Notes: generated from the letters alone by a model not told the origin. A stretch of DNA of 54,869 bases from Streptomyces corynorhini (GCF_003346515.1 NZ_QQNA01000053.1:1-54869), one strand, 5' to 3'; counted from the first letter of the stretch, positions 1 to 9,942 are shown. Numbers and translations are program-made.

Positions 1-18
1 CCGCGCCCCTGACTACCA

Positions 19-756
19 ATGAATCCGAGAGAGCGCCGCGCGGCGCGTCACCAGCTGCCGCCCTCCGGGGCCGGTACCGGCCCCGGGACGCGGCGCCGCA
101 GAGTCCCGATCACCGTGGCGCAGGTCGTCGACACCGCGCTGGACGTCATCGCCGCAGAGGGCTACGAGGCGCTCACCATGCGCCGTCTGGCCGGTGCCCT
201 CGACACCGGACCCGCCTCGCTCTACGCCCACGTGGTCAACAAGGCCGACCTGGACGAGCTGCTGATCGCGCGCCTGTGCGCCGGGCTCGTCCTGCCCGAG
301 CCCGACCCGGCGGCCTGGCGCGAGCAGATCCGCGGCGTGTGCGGCCAACTGCGCGACGCGTACCTGAGATACCCCGGAATCTCCCGCGCCGCGCTCGCGA
401 TGGCCCCCACCGACCTGGAGACCGTACGGCTCAGTGAGGGCATGCTCGGCATCCTCCTCGCGGGCGGCGCCGCCCCCCGGGCCGCCGCCTGGGCCGCCGA
501 CGCCCTCTTGCTGTACGTGGGCGCCTACTGCCTGGAGATCTCCGTCATGGACCAGCGCAAGGTCGACAACGACGCGGACTGGGTCGTCGACACCGACGAA
601 CTGCGGCGCCGCCTGACCGCGCTGCCCGCCGCGACCTTCCCGCACATCACCCGCCACGCGGCCGAGATCACCGCGGGCGGGGGCCACGACCGCTTCGACT
701 TCACCGTCGCCCTGATGATCGACGGCCTGGCCGGTACGGCGGGCGGAGAAGCCTGA
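19..756 (+). CDS. TetR/AcrR family transcriptional regulator
   Basis: 245-aa DNA-binding repressor. After a basic 28-residue N-terminus, an HTH lies at about residues 30-75 (ITVAQVVDTALDVIAAEGYE, then MRRLAGALDTGPASLYAHV), the classic TetR recognition pattern. The C-terminal half fits the TetR_C ligand-binding fold of the tetracycline-repressor subclass. An in-frame TGA at 10-12 fixes the start at or after 19. No Shine-Dalgarno is visible in the 18 upstream bases. The gene runs convergent to the hypothetical gene at 853, so its target may lie to the left of the window or be the MFS exporter; that is inference. Confidence 0.9.
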   Translation: MNPRERRAARHQLPPSGAGTGPGTRRRRVPITVAQVVDTALDVIAAEGYEALTMRRLAGALDTGPASLYAHVVNKADLDELLIARLCAGLVLPEPDPAAWREQIRGVCGQLRDAYLRYPGISRAALAMAPTDLETVRLSEGMLGILLAGGAAPRAAAWAADALLLYVGAYCLEISVMDQRKVDNDADWVVDTDELRRRLTALPAATFPHITRHAAEITAGGGHDRFDFTVALMIDGLAGTAGGEA

Positions 757-825
757 CCGCGCCCGGTCGGGAACCCGGTGGGCCGCCGACGGCCGTCGCC
801 GCGGGCAGGTCCCAGCCGGTACGGA

Positions 826-845
826 CGGGGGCGGGCCCGCCCCCG
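826..845. terminator. Palindrome between convergent genes
   Basis: A perfect 20-bp GC palindrome (CGGGGGCGGG followed by its complement) lies between two convergent genes. It has no U tract, which is usual for Streptomyces terminators, and probably acts bidirectionally. Confidence 0.5.
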
Positions 846-852
846 CCGACGT

Positions 853-1344
853 TCAGCCGCGCCGCACGGGGTGGATCGTCGCGGAGGGCGGTTCGAGGTC
901 GACGCGGCCCCGCAGTTCCGCCTGGTCCTCGGCGAAGGCGTCCAGGAGCGGACGCAGTTGACGGCCCGTGAGGTAACGGTCGGAGACATCGGTGCCCCGC
1001 GCGTGGCCGAAGGCCAGGAAGTTGGCCGCCTCACCGTCGCGGCGCGCGGTGGCCCGGCCGAACTCCTCGCTCGTCATCGGCCGACGAGTGTCGCCGCCGT
1101 CCGAGGGGGAGACGTTGTGCGTCAGCAGCCGTTCGAAAGGCCGGTCGGTCCAGTCGCCGTACCAGCCGGAGAACTCGACGGCCGTCCTTCCGCTCGCCGT
1201 GTCCGTGAGCGAGCAGCCGGTGACCGAGGCGTCGGTGCCGGTGTGGGGCACGACGCCCCAGGGCGCGCCGGAAGGGTTCTTCGGCAGGGTGACCCCGGCC
1301 GGCCGGCCGCAGACCGTGCCCTTCGCCGCCTCGGCCGGCGGCAC
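853..1344 (-). CDS. Hypothetical protein, N-terminus uncertain or lost
   Basis: The frame codes for about 163 residues with protein-like composition (for example EFSGWYGDWTDRPFERLL and NFLAFGHARGTDVSDRYLTG). I recognise no family. The best in-frame start is a GTG at 1344, without a visible ribosome site. Upstream the frame continues into the 3' end of the MFS gene with no ATG and non-protein-like sequence. Related Streptomyces proteins of this look usually begin with a signal or membrane segment, which is absent here, so this may be a 5'-truncated remnant. It lies 103 nt downstream of the MFS gene on the same strand. Confidence 0.45.
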   Translation of the reverse strand: MPPAEAAKGTVCGRPAGVTLPKNPSGAPWGVVPHTGTDASVTGCSLTDTASGRTAVEFSGWYGDWTDRPFERLLTHNVSPSDGGDTRRPMTSEEFGRATARRDGEAANFLAFGHARGTDVSDRYLTGRQLRPLLDAFAEDQAELRGRVDLEPPSATIHPVRRG

Positions 1345-1447
1345 CGCGCTCGGCGGCTCGTACGCGTCGCTCCCTGCGGGCGGCGTCGGCAGGGGTGAGC
1401 CGGTCGTGGGCCTGTCATGAGCCGGGCGTATCCGGCCGTGCCGCCCG

Positions 1448-3040
<1,593 letters not shown>

Positions 3041-3056
3041 CGACGTTTTGCCTCCC

Positions 3057-3104
3057 CATGGTGTTCCGTGGTGACACATGCGCACACCACCACAGAACAC
3101 CATG
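3057..3104. promoter_or_regulatory. Long inverted repeat upstream of the MFS gene
   Basis: Two 17-bp arms (3057-3073 and 3088-3104) pair with a single G-U or mismatch position; the loop is 14 nt. On the minus strand the hairpin ends directly before GGGAGG, the ribosome site of the MFS gene. It could be an operator, an attenuator, or the terminator of the oxidoreductase gene ending at 3120. Confidence 0.55.
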
Positions 3105-3119
3105 AATCGGGTGCGCCCG

Positions 3120-4145
3120 CTACGGCTCCAGCACCACCTTGCCCATCGTGCCGCGCGTCTCCAGAGCGCGGTGGGCCTGTGCCGCCCGCGCGAGGGGGAA
3201 GCGCTGTACGGCGGGACGGAGGCGGCCGGCCTCCGCCTCGGCCAGGGCACGCTCTTCGAGGGCGCGGAGGTCACCGCCCGCCTTCTCGATCATGGCCGGG
3301 CCGAGCACGGACCCCGACGTGATGCCGCGCTCCGCCAGCTCCTCGGCGGTGAAGGTCAGCGGCGCCCCGTCGTGCGCCCCGCCGCCCGCACCAGCGCCCG
3401 ACCAGCCGAACACCAGGTGCCTCCCGCCCCGGGCGAGGAGGTCGACGGCCGCCGCCCCGGTCGCCCCGCCGACGGAGTCGAAGACGACGGTCGCGCCCCG
3501 GTCGCCGTGCCGGTCGCGCAGGAAGCGGCGGACGCGCTCGGGCCAGTCGGGGAGGGTGTAGTCGACGGCGAGGTCGGCGCCGTTCTCGGCCACCCGGGTG
3601 ACCTTGGCCGGGCCGCCCGCGAGGCCGACGGCGGTGGCGCCGACGTTCTTCGCGTACTGCACGAGCAAGGTGCCGATACCGCCCGCGGCGGCCGGTACGA
3701 GCGCGATGTCGTCGGCGCCGAGGTCCGCGAAGAGGAGGATGCCCATGGTCGTACGGCCCGTTCCGATCATGGCGACGGCCTCGGCATCGCCGAGGCCGTC
3801 CGGGATCTCGTGGAGCCGGCCGGAGTCGGTGACGGCGAGTTCGGCGTAACCGCCCGGGACCATCCCCAGGTGCGCCACGACGCGCTTGCCGAGCAGGTCG
3901 GCGGCGACACCCTCGCCGAGCGACTCGACCGTACCGGCGACCTCACGGCCGGGGATGGTCGGCAGCTCGGTGGGGGTGGGCAGCGGACCGAGGCGGAGCC
4001 CTTCGCGCAAGGCGGTGTCGACGAGATGGACCCCGGCGGCGGCCACCGCGATGCGCACCTGGCCAGGGCCGGGAACGGGGTCGTCGGTCCGCTCGTAGCG
4101 GAGGTTCTCGGCGGGACCGAAGGCGTGGAGGCGGATGGCGTGCAT
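3120..4145 (-). CDS. Quinone oxidoreductase-like MDR protein, SoxR-type target
   Basis: 341-aa medium-chain dehydrogenase/reductase. The N-terminal GroES-like fold (MHAIRLHAFGPAENLRYE) is followed by a Rossmann domain with the NADPH-binding stretch PAAAGGIGTLLVQYAK. The structural-zinc Cys cluster is lacking, as in quinone oxidoreductases. It probably reduces quinones or other electrophiles in the cytoplasm using NADPH. ATG 4145 is chosen because homologs begin MHAIRL. A near-ideal SoxR box lies 108 nt upstream (4253-4274), and the S. coelicolor SoxR regulon includes an oxidoreductase at the matching position (SCO4266, from memory). Redox-cycling compounds are therefore the expected inducers. 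Confidence 0.88.
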   Translation of the reverse strand: MHAIRLHAFGPAENLRYERTDDPVPGPGQVRIAVAAAGVHLVDTALREGLRLGPLPTPTELPTIPGREVAGTVESLGEGVAADLLGKRVVAHLGMVPGGYAELAVTDSGRLHEIPDGLGDAEAVAMIGTGRTTMGILLFADLGADDIALVPAAAGGIGTLLVQYAKNVGATAVGLAGGPAKVTRVAENGADLAVDYTLPDWPERVRRFLRDRHGDRGATVVFDSVGGATGAAAVDLLARGGRHLVFGWSGAGAGGGAHDGAPLTFTAEELAERGITSGSVLGPAMIEKAGGDLRALEERALAEAEAGRLRPAVQRFPLARAAQAHRALETRGTMGKVVLEP

Positions 4146-4245
4146 GGCGGGGCTCCTCGGGGCGGCCCCGGCGGGTGCGGGCACGGGGCGGTGGGCACGG
4201 GCGTGGGCACGGGCGTGGATACGCCCTGGGGCCGCCCGCTCGATC

Positions 4246-4276
4246 AGCCTCCGACCTCAAGCGCTCTTGAGGTCAA
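4246..4276 (-). promoter_or_regulatory. SoxR-type operator within a 19-bp-spacer promoter
   Basis: Perfect inverted repeat GACCTCAAG-cgct-CTTGAGGTC at 4253-4274, matching the CCTCAAG-N4-CTTGAGG SoxR box. On the minus strand it sits between a -35-like TTGACC (4276-4271) and a -10-like GAGGCT (4251-4246). The spacer is 19 bp, the over-long distance typical of MerR-family activators. A further half-site (TTGAGATC) follows at about 4283. Confidence 0.8.
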
Positions 4277-4288
4277 GCACCCTTGAGA

Positions 4289-5545
4289 TCAGGCCCCTGC
4301 TCCCGTACGACCCGCTCCCGTACGACCCGCTCCCGTACGGCCCGCTCCCGTCTCCCGTACGGCCTGTTCCCGTACCACCGGCCCTCGCAGCCGCCGCACG
4401 GCCAGCGTCGCGGCCTCGATCCCGCTGTTGAAGGACACCTCGCTGAGCACTCCAGGCGCCGCCACCTGGTCGCCCGCGAGATAGACCCCGTCGCCCCGGT
4501 CGATCCGGGGCCGGTCCCGCCAGGTGGTGCCCGGCGGGTCGACCGCTCCCGTACGGCCGGTCGCGAGGGACTCGCACCGCCATACGACGCGCTCGCGCCA
4601 ACCGGGAAACCCCAGGTCCAGCAGGTGTTCGCCGCGCGCGACGCCCTCGGCCCGCGACTGGCCGGGACCGAGGGGGAACTGGCCCTGGAACAGCTGCTCC
4701 CCGGCCGGGGCCAGGGTCGGGTCGTGCGCCGTGAAGCGTTCGAGCCAGCCCGGTGCGTCGAGATCCGAGACGAAGAGCGGACCGTGCCCGTCGGTGCGCA
4801 GCGCCAGGTCCAGCAGCGCCGTCCGGCCGCCGGTCCAGGTCAGCCCGTCGTCCCCGAGGAGGCGGCGGGCCGCCTCCAGGGAGGTCGCGACGATCACCGG
4901 CGCGTCCTGGGCGCTGTGTTCCGGCAGTACGTCGATCCGCGTGGACGTCTCGACCCGTACACCCAGCTCCGTGGCGCGCCCGGCCATCCGGTCGACCAGC
5001 CGTCCCCAGCCGCCCACCGGGAAGCGCGCCTCGGGCGGCAGCGCGGCGGCCCGCCGCAGCCGCTCCTGGACGAAGGCGGCGGACAGCGCGCCAGGATCGT
5101 GGTGGAAGAGGGCGACGGCGACGTAGTGGGCGGCGGCACGGGCGGTCTCGCGCCCCGCCGTCGCGGTCGCCCACGTCATGAAGTCGACATCGACCGGCGC
5201 CCGCCCCACCCCGCGCAGGCTGAGGGCGAACAGCCCCGGGGGCGGCGTCCTGCGCAGCACCCCGCCCCGGTGGAAACGGATCCGGGGCAGCTCGCGCGGC
5301 GGCGAACCGGCCATGGGGCCGAGCAGCCCGCGCCGCCGCAGCCAGGCCCAGTGCGGGCCCTGGCGGTAGAGGGCGTGCGGGCCCTCGTTGGTCAGGTACG
5401 GCCCCTCCGACGTACGCGCCCGGCCGCCCAGGGCGCGGTGGCCCTCGTACAGGGTGACGGGCACACCCGACTCGGCGGCGGTGATGGCGGCGGCGAGCCC
5501 CGCGAGGCCGCCTCCGACGACAGTGACGCGCGGACTGGCATCCAT
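4289..5545 (-). CDS. FAD-dependent NAD(P)-binding amine-oxidase/phytoene-desaturase-like protein
   Basis: 418-aa flavoprotein. The N-terminal FAD dinucleotide motif is VTVVGGGLAGLAAAITAAES, followed by a ribose-binding acid and the GG doublet (LYEGHRALGGRART). The C-terminal FAD-contact region GVYLAGDQVAAPG is also present. It belongs to the amine oxidase/phytoene dehydrogenase superfamily; the substrate is unknown. ATG 5545 has AGAGGACCC upstream. The last 25 residues contain three copies of T-G-A-G-R, encoded by a 15-bp tandem repeat, and look like a variable tail. The gene lies 143 nt upstream of the SoxR-type gene, and the operator falls in that gap. Confidence 0.85.
   Translation of the reverse strand: MDASPRVTVVGGGLAGLAAAITAAESGVPVTLYEGHRALGGRARTSEGPYLTNEGPHALYRQGPHWAWLRRRGLLGPMAGSPPRELPRIRFHRGGVLRRTPPPGLFALSLRGVGRAPVDVDFMTWATATAGRETARAAAHYVAVALFHHDPGALSAAFVQERLRRAAALPPEARFPVGGWGRLVDRMAGRATELGVRVETSTRIDVLPEHSAQDAPVIVATSLEAARRLLGDDGLTWTGGRTALLDLALRTDGHGPLFVSDLDAPGWLERFTAHDPTLAPAGEQLFQGQFPLGPGQSRAEGVARGEHLLDLGFPGWRERVVWRCESLATGRTGAVDPPGTTWRDRPRIDRGDGVYLAGDQVAAPGVLSEVSFNSGIEAATLAVRRLRGPVVREQAVRETGAGRTGAGRTGAGRTGAGA
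4299..4350 (-). repeat. 15-bp tandem repeat at the 3' end of the FAD protein gene
   Basis: About 3.5 copies of GCTCCCGTACGACCC encode the T-G-A-G-R repeats of the C-terminal tail. The flanking sequence degenerates. Confidence 0.75.
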
Positions 5546-5560
5546 GGGTCCTCTTCTCTC

Positions 5561-5615
5561 CTCGGGCTCGGGCTGGGGCTCGGGCTGGGGCTCGGCCTCG
5601 GCCTCGGCCTCGGGC
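5561..5615. repeat. CTCGGG/CTGGGG low-complexity repeat in a divergent intergenic region
   Basis: Imperfect 6- and 12-bp tandem units (CTCGGGCTGGGG, then GCCTCG) lie just upstream of the FAD protein gene start. No clear promoter hexamers are visible inside. Confidence 0.6.
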
Positions 5616-5731
5616 TTGTGCGCGGGTGCTTCCCCGCTGCGACGGGAACGCGCGAGGTGAACGTGCGACGTGAACCGGCCGTCCGTATGTGACATCGGCG
5701 TGTTGTCAGAGGCGTACGTCACCATGGGGAC

Positions 5732-6403
5732 ATGGCACGGAAGACGACCAAGAGCGACACTCCCGCGGCGAAGCGGGCGGAGGTGCGGCTGCCGCCGCTC
5801 AGCCCGTACGGCGGCGGGCTGGAGCCGGACGGCGACTACGACGGGCTGGAGTTCAAGGACCTCGACCTGGGCGGACAGGAGGGGCCGGGGGCGCGGTTCA
5901 TCGACTGCGCGCTGCGTGACTGCGGGTTGGACGAGACCGCTCTCGGGAGAGCGCGCTTCGTCGACTCCGTGCTGAGCGGGGTCCGGGGTGTGGGCACGGA
6001 CCTGTCGGGCGCCTCGCTGCGCGATGTGGAGGTGGTGGACGCGCGGCTGGGCGGCGTGCAGTTGCACGGCGCGGTGCTGGAGCGGGTGCTCATCAAGGGC
6101 GGGAAGATCGACTACCTGAATCTGCGCAAGTCCCGGCTGAGGGACGTGGTGTTCGAGGGCGTCGTCCTGTCGGAGCCGGACTTCGGGGGCGCGGAGCTGG
6201 AGCGGGTCGAGTTCCGCGACTGTGTGCTCAGGCGCGCGGATCTGAGCGGGGTGCGGATGAAGGACGTCGACCTGCGGACGGTCGCCGAGCTGGATATCGC
6301 CCGGGGGCTCGACCGGCTGGCGGGCGCGGTGATCAGCTCGGCGCAACTGCTGCAGCTGGCGTCGGCGTTCGCGGCGCAGATCGGGGTGCGGGTGGAGGAC
6401 TGA
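5732..6403 (+). CDS. Pentapeptide-repeat protein
   Basis: 223 aa. After a charged N-terminus, residues about 45-190 show the pentapeptide A(D/N)LxX pattern in degenerate form (FIDCALRDCGLDETALGRARF, FVDSVL, DLSGASLRDVEV, ADLSGVRMKDVDL). This predicts a right-handed quadrilateral beta-helix. Its function is unknown; some relatives mimic DNA and protect gyrase, but nothing here shows that. There is no signal peptide, so it should be cytoplasmic. ATG 5732 is preceded by GGGGA. It is divergent from the FAD protein and ends in a strong terminator. Confidence 0.88.
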   Translation: MARKTTKSDTPAAKRAEVRLPPLSPYGGGLEPDGDYDGLEFKDLDLGGQEGPGARFIDCALRDCGLDETALGRARFVDSVLSGVRGVGTDLSGASLRDVEVVDARLGGVQLHGAVLERVLIKGGKIDYLNLRKSRLRDVVFEGVVLSEPDFGGAELERVEFRDCVLRRADLSGVRMKDVDLRTVAELDIARGLDRLAGAVISSAQLLQLASAFAAQIGVRVED

Positions 6404-6407
6404 GCAA

Positions 6408-6453
6408 CACCGGAGGCCCCGATCCGGGGGGATAGATCGGGGCCTCGGCGGTG
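6408..6453 (+). terminator. Hairpin terminator after the pentapeptide-repeat gene
   Basis: A perfect 12-bp stem (GAGGCCCCGATC at 6413-6424 with its complement at 6435-6446) is extended by a 5-bp CACCG/CGGTG outer stem after a two-base bulge. Confidence 0.85.
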
Positions 6454-6709
6454 CTCAGGGGGTACGCCTTGTGTGGGGGGAGGAAGCGGTCACCCGCTTC
6501 CCGGCAGTACTCCCTCGGTCAAGCGTGTGCCCGGTGGTGCGGGATGTACGCGGGGCAACGCGGAAAACGATGGGGGGACTGTGTGTCCACTGTGTGGTGG
6601 CTGAGTGAGGGCGGCGATTACGGAGGGCGATCACAGAAGTGGCCGCGGCCCGGCTGCGGGCGCGGCCGTGGGCCCGGCTGTGGGGTCTGTTGCGAGGTCT
6701 GTTGCGGGG
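6454..6709. other. Intergenic stretch without a supported gene
   Basis: The only open frame here is arginine/glycine-rich and unconvincing. 6655-6720 is a G/C-rich low-complexity run (repeats of CGGGCGCGGCC, GTTGCGAGG, GTTGCGGGG). I see no promoter or RNA element. Confidence 0.5.
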
Positions 6710-7255
6710 TCAGCTGCGAGGGAAGCGGGCCTGGAGGTCCCAGATGATCGGGTTGCCGGCCAGACCCTCGTGCAGATCGGCCAGATCCGCGATCAGATCG
6801 TGCAGGAAGTCGCGCGCCTCGCGCCGCAGCAGCCGGTGGCCGAAGGTGAGCGGCGGCTCGTCGCCGTGCATCCAGTCGGCCTCCACATCGACCCAGCCGA
6901 AGCGCCGCTGGAAGAGCATGCGGTCGGCCGACTCGGTGAAGTCCAGCTCGGCGTACTGCGGTTTGGCGGCCCGGCTGCCGCGCGGGTCGCGGTCGAGCTG
7001 CTCGACGATGTCGCACAGCGCCCAGGCGAAGTCGAGCACCGGCACCCATCCCCAGGCTGTGGACACCTCGCGGTCCGCGACGGTGTCCGCGAGGTAGACG
7101 TCCCCGCAGAACAGGTCGTGGCGCAGCGCCCGCACGTCCGCCTGGCGGTAGTCGGTCTGCGGAGGGTCGGGAAAGCGCCGGGAGAGGGAGTAGCCGATGT
7201 CGAGCACGGGCTCGATGGTGTCATGGCCGAACGGGTGAACGGGCCACCGAGGCAT
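6710..7255 (-). CDS. Conserved hypothetical protein
   Basis: 181-aa soluble protein rich in aromatic and acidic residues (AWGWVPVLDFAWALCDIVEQ, RRFGWVDVEADWMHGDEPPL). I do not recognise a named domain, although the composition and length resemble a Streptomyces family of uncharacterised immunity-like or DUF proteins. There is no signal peptide or membrane helix. The start at 7255 is the most upstream ATG, with no convincing ribosome site. It overlaps the 5' end of a degraded open frame on the other strand. Confidence 0.75.
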   Translation of the reverse strand: MPRWPVHPFGHDTIEPVLDIGYSLSRRFPDPPQTDYRQADVRALRHDLFCGDVYLADTVADREVSTAWGWVPVLDFAWALCDIVEQLDRDPRGSRAAKPQYAELDFTESADRMLFQRRFGWVDVEADWMHGDEPPLTFGHRLLRREARDFLHDLIADLADLHEGLAGNPIIWDLQARFPRS

Positions 7256-7444
7256 CCGCGCGACCGTACGAGCCGTACGAGCCGTACGAGCCGTACGAGC
7301 CGTACGAAGGCGAGGACGACGACGAACTCGCCTACCAGCGTCTGCTCGGCAAGCTCAAGCCGGCGCGAGGAGTCGTACCAGCTTTCCGAGGCGGTTCCGC
7401 TGCCCGAGCCGTTCGGAGTCGAGCGGGACACCGGCGCGTTCTGA
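7223..7444 (+). pseudogene. Remnant resembling the C-terminus of a Uma2-family protein
   Basis: The last 25 codons (SYQLSEAVPLPEPFGVERDT) strongly resemble the LPEPFGxxLDT ending of Uma2/DUF820 endonuclease-like proteins. The upstream part of that frame is Thr-Ser-Arg low complexity. The shifted frame over 7264-7350 instead reads a (Pro-Tyr-Glu)5 run and then an acidic, protein-like segment (EGEDDDELAYQRLLGKLKPA). The pattern suggests a frameshifted, truncated gene rather than a working one. A 9-bp repeat (CCGTACGAG, 5 copies, 7264-7308) sits inside. Confidence 0.45.
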
Positions 7445-7489
7445 GTCCGGCCGGGGTGTGACAGAGGTGGCCCGCTCTACGATCGCCGG

Positions 7490-9064
7490 GTGCTTCGACG
7501 CCCCACGACCCCTCTCGTACTGCTGCTCGTCCTCACGGGCTGTACCGGCGACGGCATTGCCCCAGCCGCCCCTGCCACCCCAGCCGCCCCAGCCAACCCA
7601 GCCACCCCAGCCAACCCAGCCGATCCTGTGGGGGCGTCCGGCCTCGGGGATCCGTACTTTCCCCGGCTCGGCAACGGCGGCTACGACGTCCGGCACTACG
7701 GGCTGACTCTCGACTACACCCCCGCCACCGGCCGGCTCACGGGCACCGCCGACATCACCGCCCGCGCCACCCGGGATCTCGGCTCGTTCCACCTCGACCT
7801 CGCCGGGCTGACGGTCGACTCCGCCAGCGTCGGGGGCGCCGATGCCGCCGTCCGCCGCGCCGGTACGAAGCTGACGCTGCGGCCCCGCGAGCGCCTCCGC
7901 CGGGGCGAGACCTTCCGTACGGTCGTCCGCTACTCCGGCGTCCCGCGCCGGATCACCGACCCCGACGGGTCGCGGGAGGGCTGGCTCGGGTCGGACGGCA
8001 GGGCGGTCGCGCTGGGGGAGCCGACCGGGTCGATGGCCTGGTTCCCGGGCAACCACCACCCGAGCGACAAGGCGTCGTACGACATCCGGATCACCGTTCC
8101 GGCCGGTCTGAAGGCCATCTCCAACGGCGAGTTGAGGAGCGAGCGTACGAAGGGCGGGCGTACCGCCTTCGACTGGCACGTGCCCGAGCCGATGGCGAGC
8201 TATCTCGCCACGGTGGCCATCGGCCCGTACAGGACCCACGAGACGAAGGTCACCAGAAGCGTCGAGGGCATCGAGGGCGCCGAGGCCGCCGAAGACACCG
8301 GAACCACCGAAGACACCAGGGACGCCGAAGACGCCGAAGACACCGGAACCACCGAAGACACCAAGGGCACCGGGGGCGCGCACGGTACGGTCTCCAGCTA
8401 CACCGCCGTCGATCAGGCCACCGCCGCCGACCCGGCCACCGCCGACGACAGCGCGAAGCTGCTCGCCGCGATCCCCGGGATCCTGAAATGGGGCGAGAAG
8501 AACTTCGGCGCCTACCCCTTCTCCGCCACCGGTCTGATCATCGGCAGACCCGGCCAGGCGGGATACGCCCTGGAGACCCAGACCCGGCCGTTCCTCCCCG
8601 GCCCGACCGACACCGAGACGCTGGTGCACGAGCTGGCCCACCAGTGGTTCGGGGACTCGGTGACGCCCAAGTCCTGGCGGGACATGTGGCTCAGCGAGGG
8701 CTTCGCCACCTACGCCGAGTGGCTCTGGCTGGCGGACCACCGGGGCGTGCCGGTCCGGGACAGCTTCGCCGAGGCGTACGCCGACGAGGCGAACTGGGCC
8801 TTCCCGCCGGCCGTGCCGCCCTCGGCCGCGTACCTCTCGGAGCCGCCGGTGTACGGGCGGGGTGCCATGGTGCTCCAGCGGGTCCGCGAGGCCCTCGGGG
8901 ACGCCGCCTTCTTCCGCGTCGTGCGCGGCTGGGCCCGGACGCACCGGCACGGCAACGCCGATACGGCCGACTTCACCGCCTACGTGGAGCGGCGGTCCGG
9001 CAGGGACCTCGGCCCGCTCTGGGCCGCGTGGCTGTACGGGGACGCCAAGCCGCCGCGCGGCTGA
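7490..9064 (+). CDS. M1 family zinc metallopeptidase, lipoprotein
   Basis: 524-aa extracytoplasmic aminopeptidase. The start is GTG 7490. The lipoprotein signal LLLVLTGC places Cys near residue 18. An Ala/Pro/Asn tandem-repeat linker follows (about 25-48), then the M1 N-terminal beta domain and the catalytic domain. The zinc site is HELAHQWFGDS near residue 380 with the downstream Glu in MWLSEGFATY. The exopeptidase loop reads YALETQ rather than GAMEN, as in other short actinobacterial M1 enzymes. A low-complexity Glu/Asp/Thr insert (nt 8262-8370) interrupts the region before the catalytic domain. It probably trims peptides at the outer face of the membrane. Confidence 0.93.
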   Translation: MLRRPTTPLVLLLVLTGCTGDGIAPAAPATPAAPANPATPANPADPVGASGLGDPYFPRLGNGGYDVRHYGLTLDYTPATGRLTGTADITARATRDLGSFHLDLAGLTVDSASVGGADAAVRRAGTKLTLRPRERLRRGETFRTVVRYSGVPRRITDPDGSREGWLGSDGRAVALGEPTGSMAWFPGNHHPSDKASYDIRITVPAGLKAISNGELRSERTKGGRTAFDWHVPEPMASYLATVAIGPYRTHETKVTRSVEGIEGAEAAEDTGTTEDTRDAEDAEDTGTTEDTKGTGGAHGTVSSYTAVDQATAADPATADDSAKLLAAIPGILKWGEKNFGAYPFSATGLIIGRPGQAGYALETQTRPFLPGPTDTETLVHELAHQWFGDSVTPKSWRDMWLSEGFATYAEWLWLADHRGVPVRDSFAEAYADEANWAFPPAVPPSAAYLSEPPVYGRGAMVLQRVREALGDAAFFRVVRGWARTHRHGNADTADFTAYVERRSGRDLGPLWAAWLYGDAKPPRG

Positions 9065-9102
9065 GCACCGGGCCACCGGCGCAGGGGCGGGTGGCCCGGT
9101 GC
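9065..9102. terminator. Bidirectional terminator hairpin
   Basis: A perfect 13-bp stem (GCACCGGGCCACC with its complement, 12-nt loop) begins at the base after the peptidase stop codon. It lies between convergent genes (peptidase and terD). Confidence 0.85.
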
Positions 9103-9120
9103 GGGCACGTCAGCGGAGCG

Positions 9121-9696
9121 TCAGAGGTTCACGCCGAAGTCCGTGGCGATACCGACGAGGCCCGAGGCGTAGCCCTGGCCGACCGCGCGGAACTTCCACT
9201 CCGCGCCGTTGCGGTACAGCTCGCCGAAGACCATGGCGGTCTCGGTGGCGGCGTCCTCGCTCAGGTCGTAGCGGGCGATCTCCGCGTCGCCGGCCTGGTT
9301 GATGATGCGGATGAACGCGTTCCGGACCTGGCCGAAGTTCTGGCTGCGGGTCTCGGCGTCGTAGATGGAGACCGGGAAGACGATCTTGTCGACCTCGGCC
9401 GGCAGGCCCGCCAGGTTGACCTTGATCGACTCGTCGTCGCCCTCGCCCTCGCCGGTCGTGTTGTCACCGGTATGGACGATCGTCTGGTCCGGCGTCGACT
9501 TGTTGTTGAAGAAGACGAAGTGGCTGTCGGAGACGACCTTCCCCGCCGCGTTCACCGCGATCGCCGAGGCGTCGAGGTCGAAGTCGGTGCCGGTGGTGGT
9601 ACGGACGTCCCAGCCGAGGCCGACCGTGACGGCCGTGAGGCCCGGCGCCTCCTTGGTGAGCGAGACGTTGCCACCCTTGGACAGGCTTACAGCCAT
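9121..9696 (-). CDS. terD: TerD family protein (tellurite-resistance/stress type)
   Basis: 191-aa calcium-binding cytoplasmic protein of the TerD/TerE family. The family hallmarks are all present: [20 protein letters not shown], the core [10 protein letters not shown] followed by [11 protein letters not shown], the acidic Ca-binding loop (EGEGDDESI), and [19 protein letters not shown] near the C-terminus. Full length. ATG 9696 has GAAAGGGAC upstream. Family members link metal, oxidative and phage stress responses; the exact role in Streptomyces is unsettled. No other ter genes adjoin it. Confidence 0.95.
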   Translation of the reverse strand: MAVSLSKGGNVSLTKEAPGLTAVTVGLGWDVRTTTGTDFDLDASAIAVNAAGKVVSDSHFVFFNNKSTPDQTIVHTGDNTTGEGEGDDESIKVNLAGLPAEVDKIVFPVSIYDAETRSQNFGQVRNAFIRIINQAGDAEIARYDLSEDAATETAMVFGELYRNGAEWKFRAVGQGYASGLVGIATDFGVNL

Positions 9697-9942
9697 GGGA
9701 TGTCCCTTTCGTTGTCGAGTGCGGGCTTCGAGTGGTCCCGAAGCTACCGTCACCCGCCATAACGCGAGCAGAGGACCAGGAGGTTCCAGCCTCTTTACTT
9801 TCTTTACCCAAGGCGGGTGAATGGCCCGAAGTCGTCTCTCCCCCCGCCGACGCCGCAGCTCGCCGCGCCGGAACGGCCCGCGTACCGGCGCCCGGCGGAA
9901 AAGATGGTGACGGGAGCGCCCCGGACACGGGACCATGGACAC

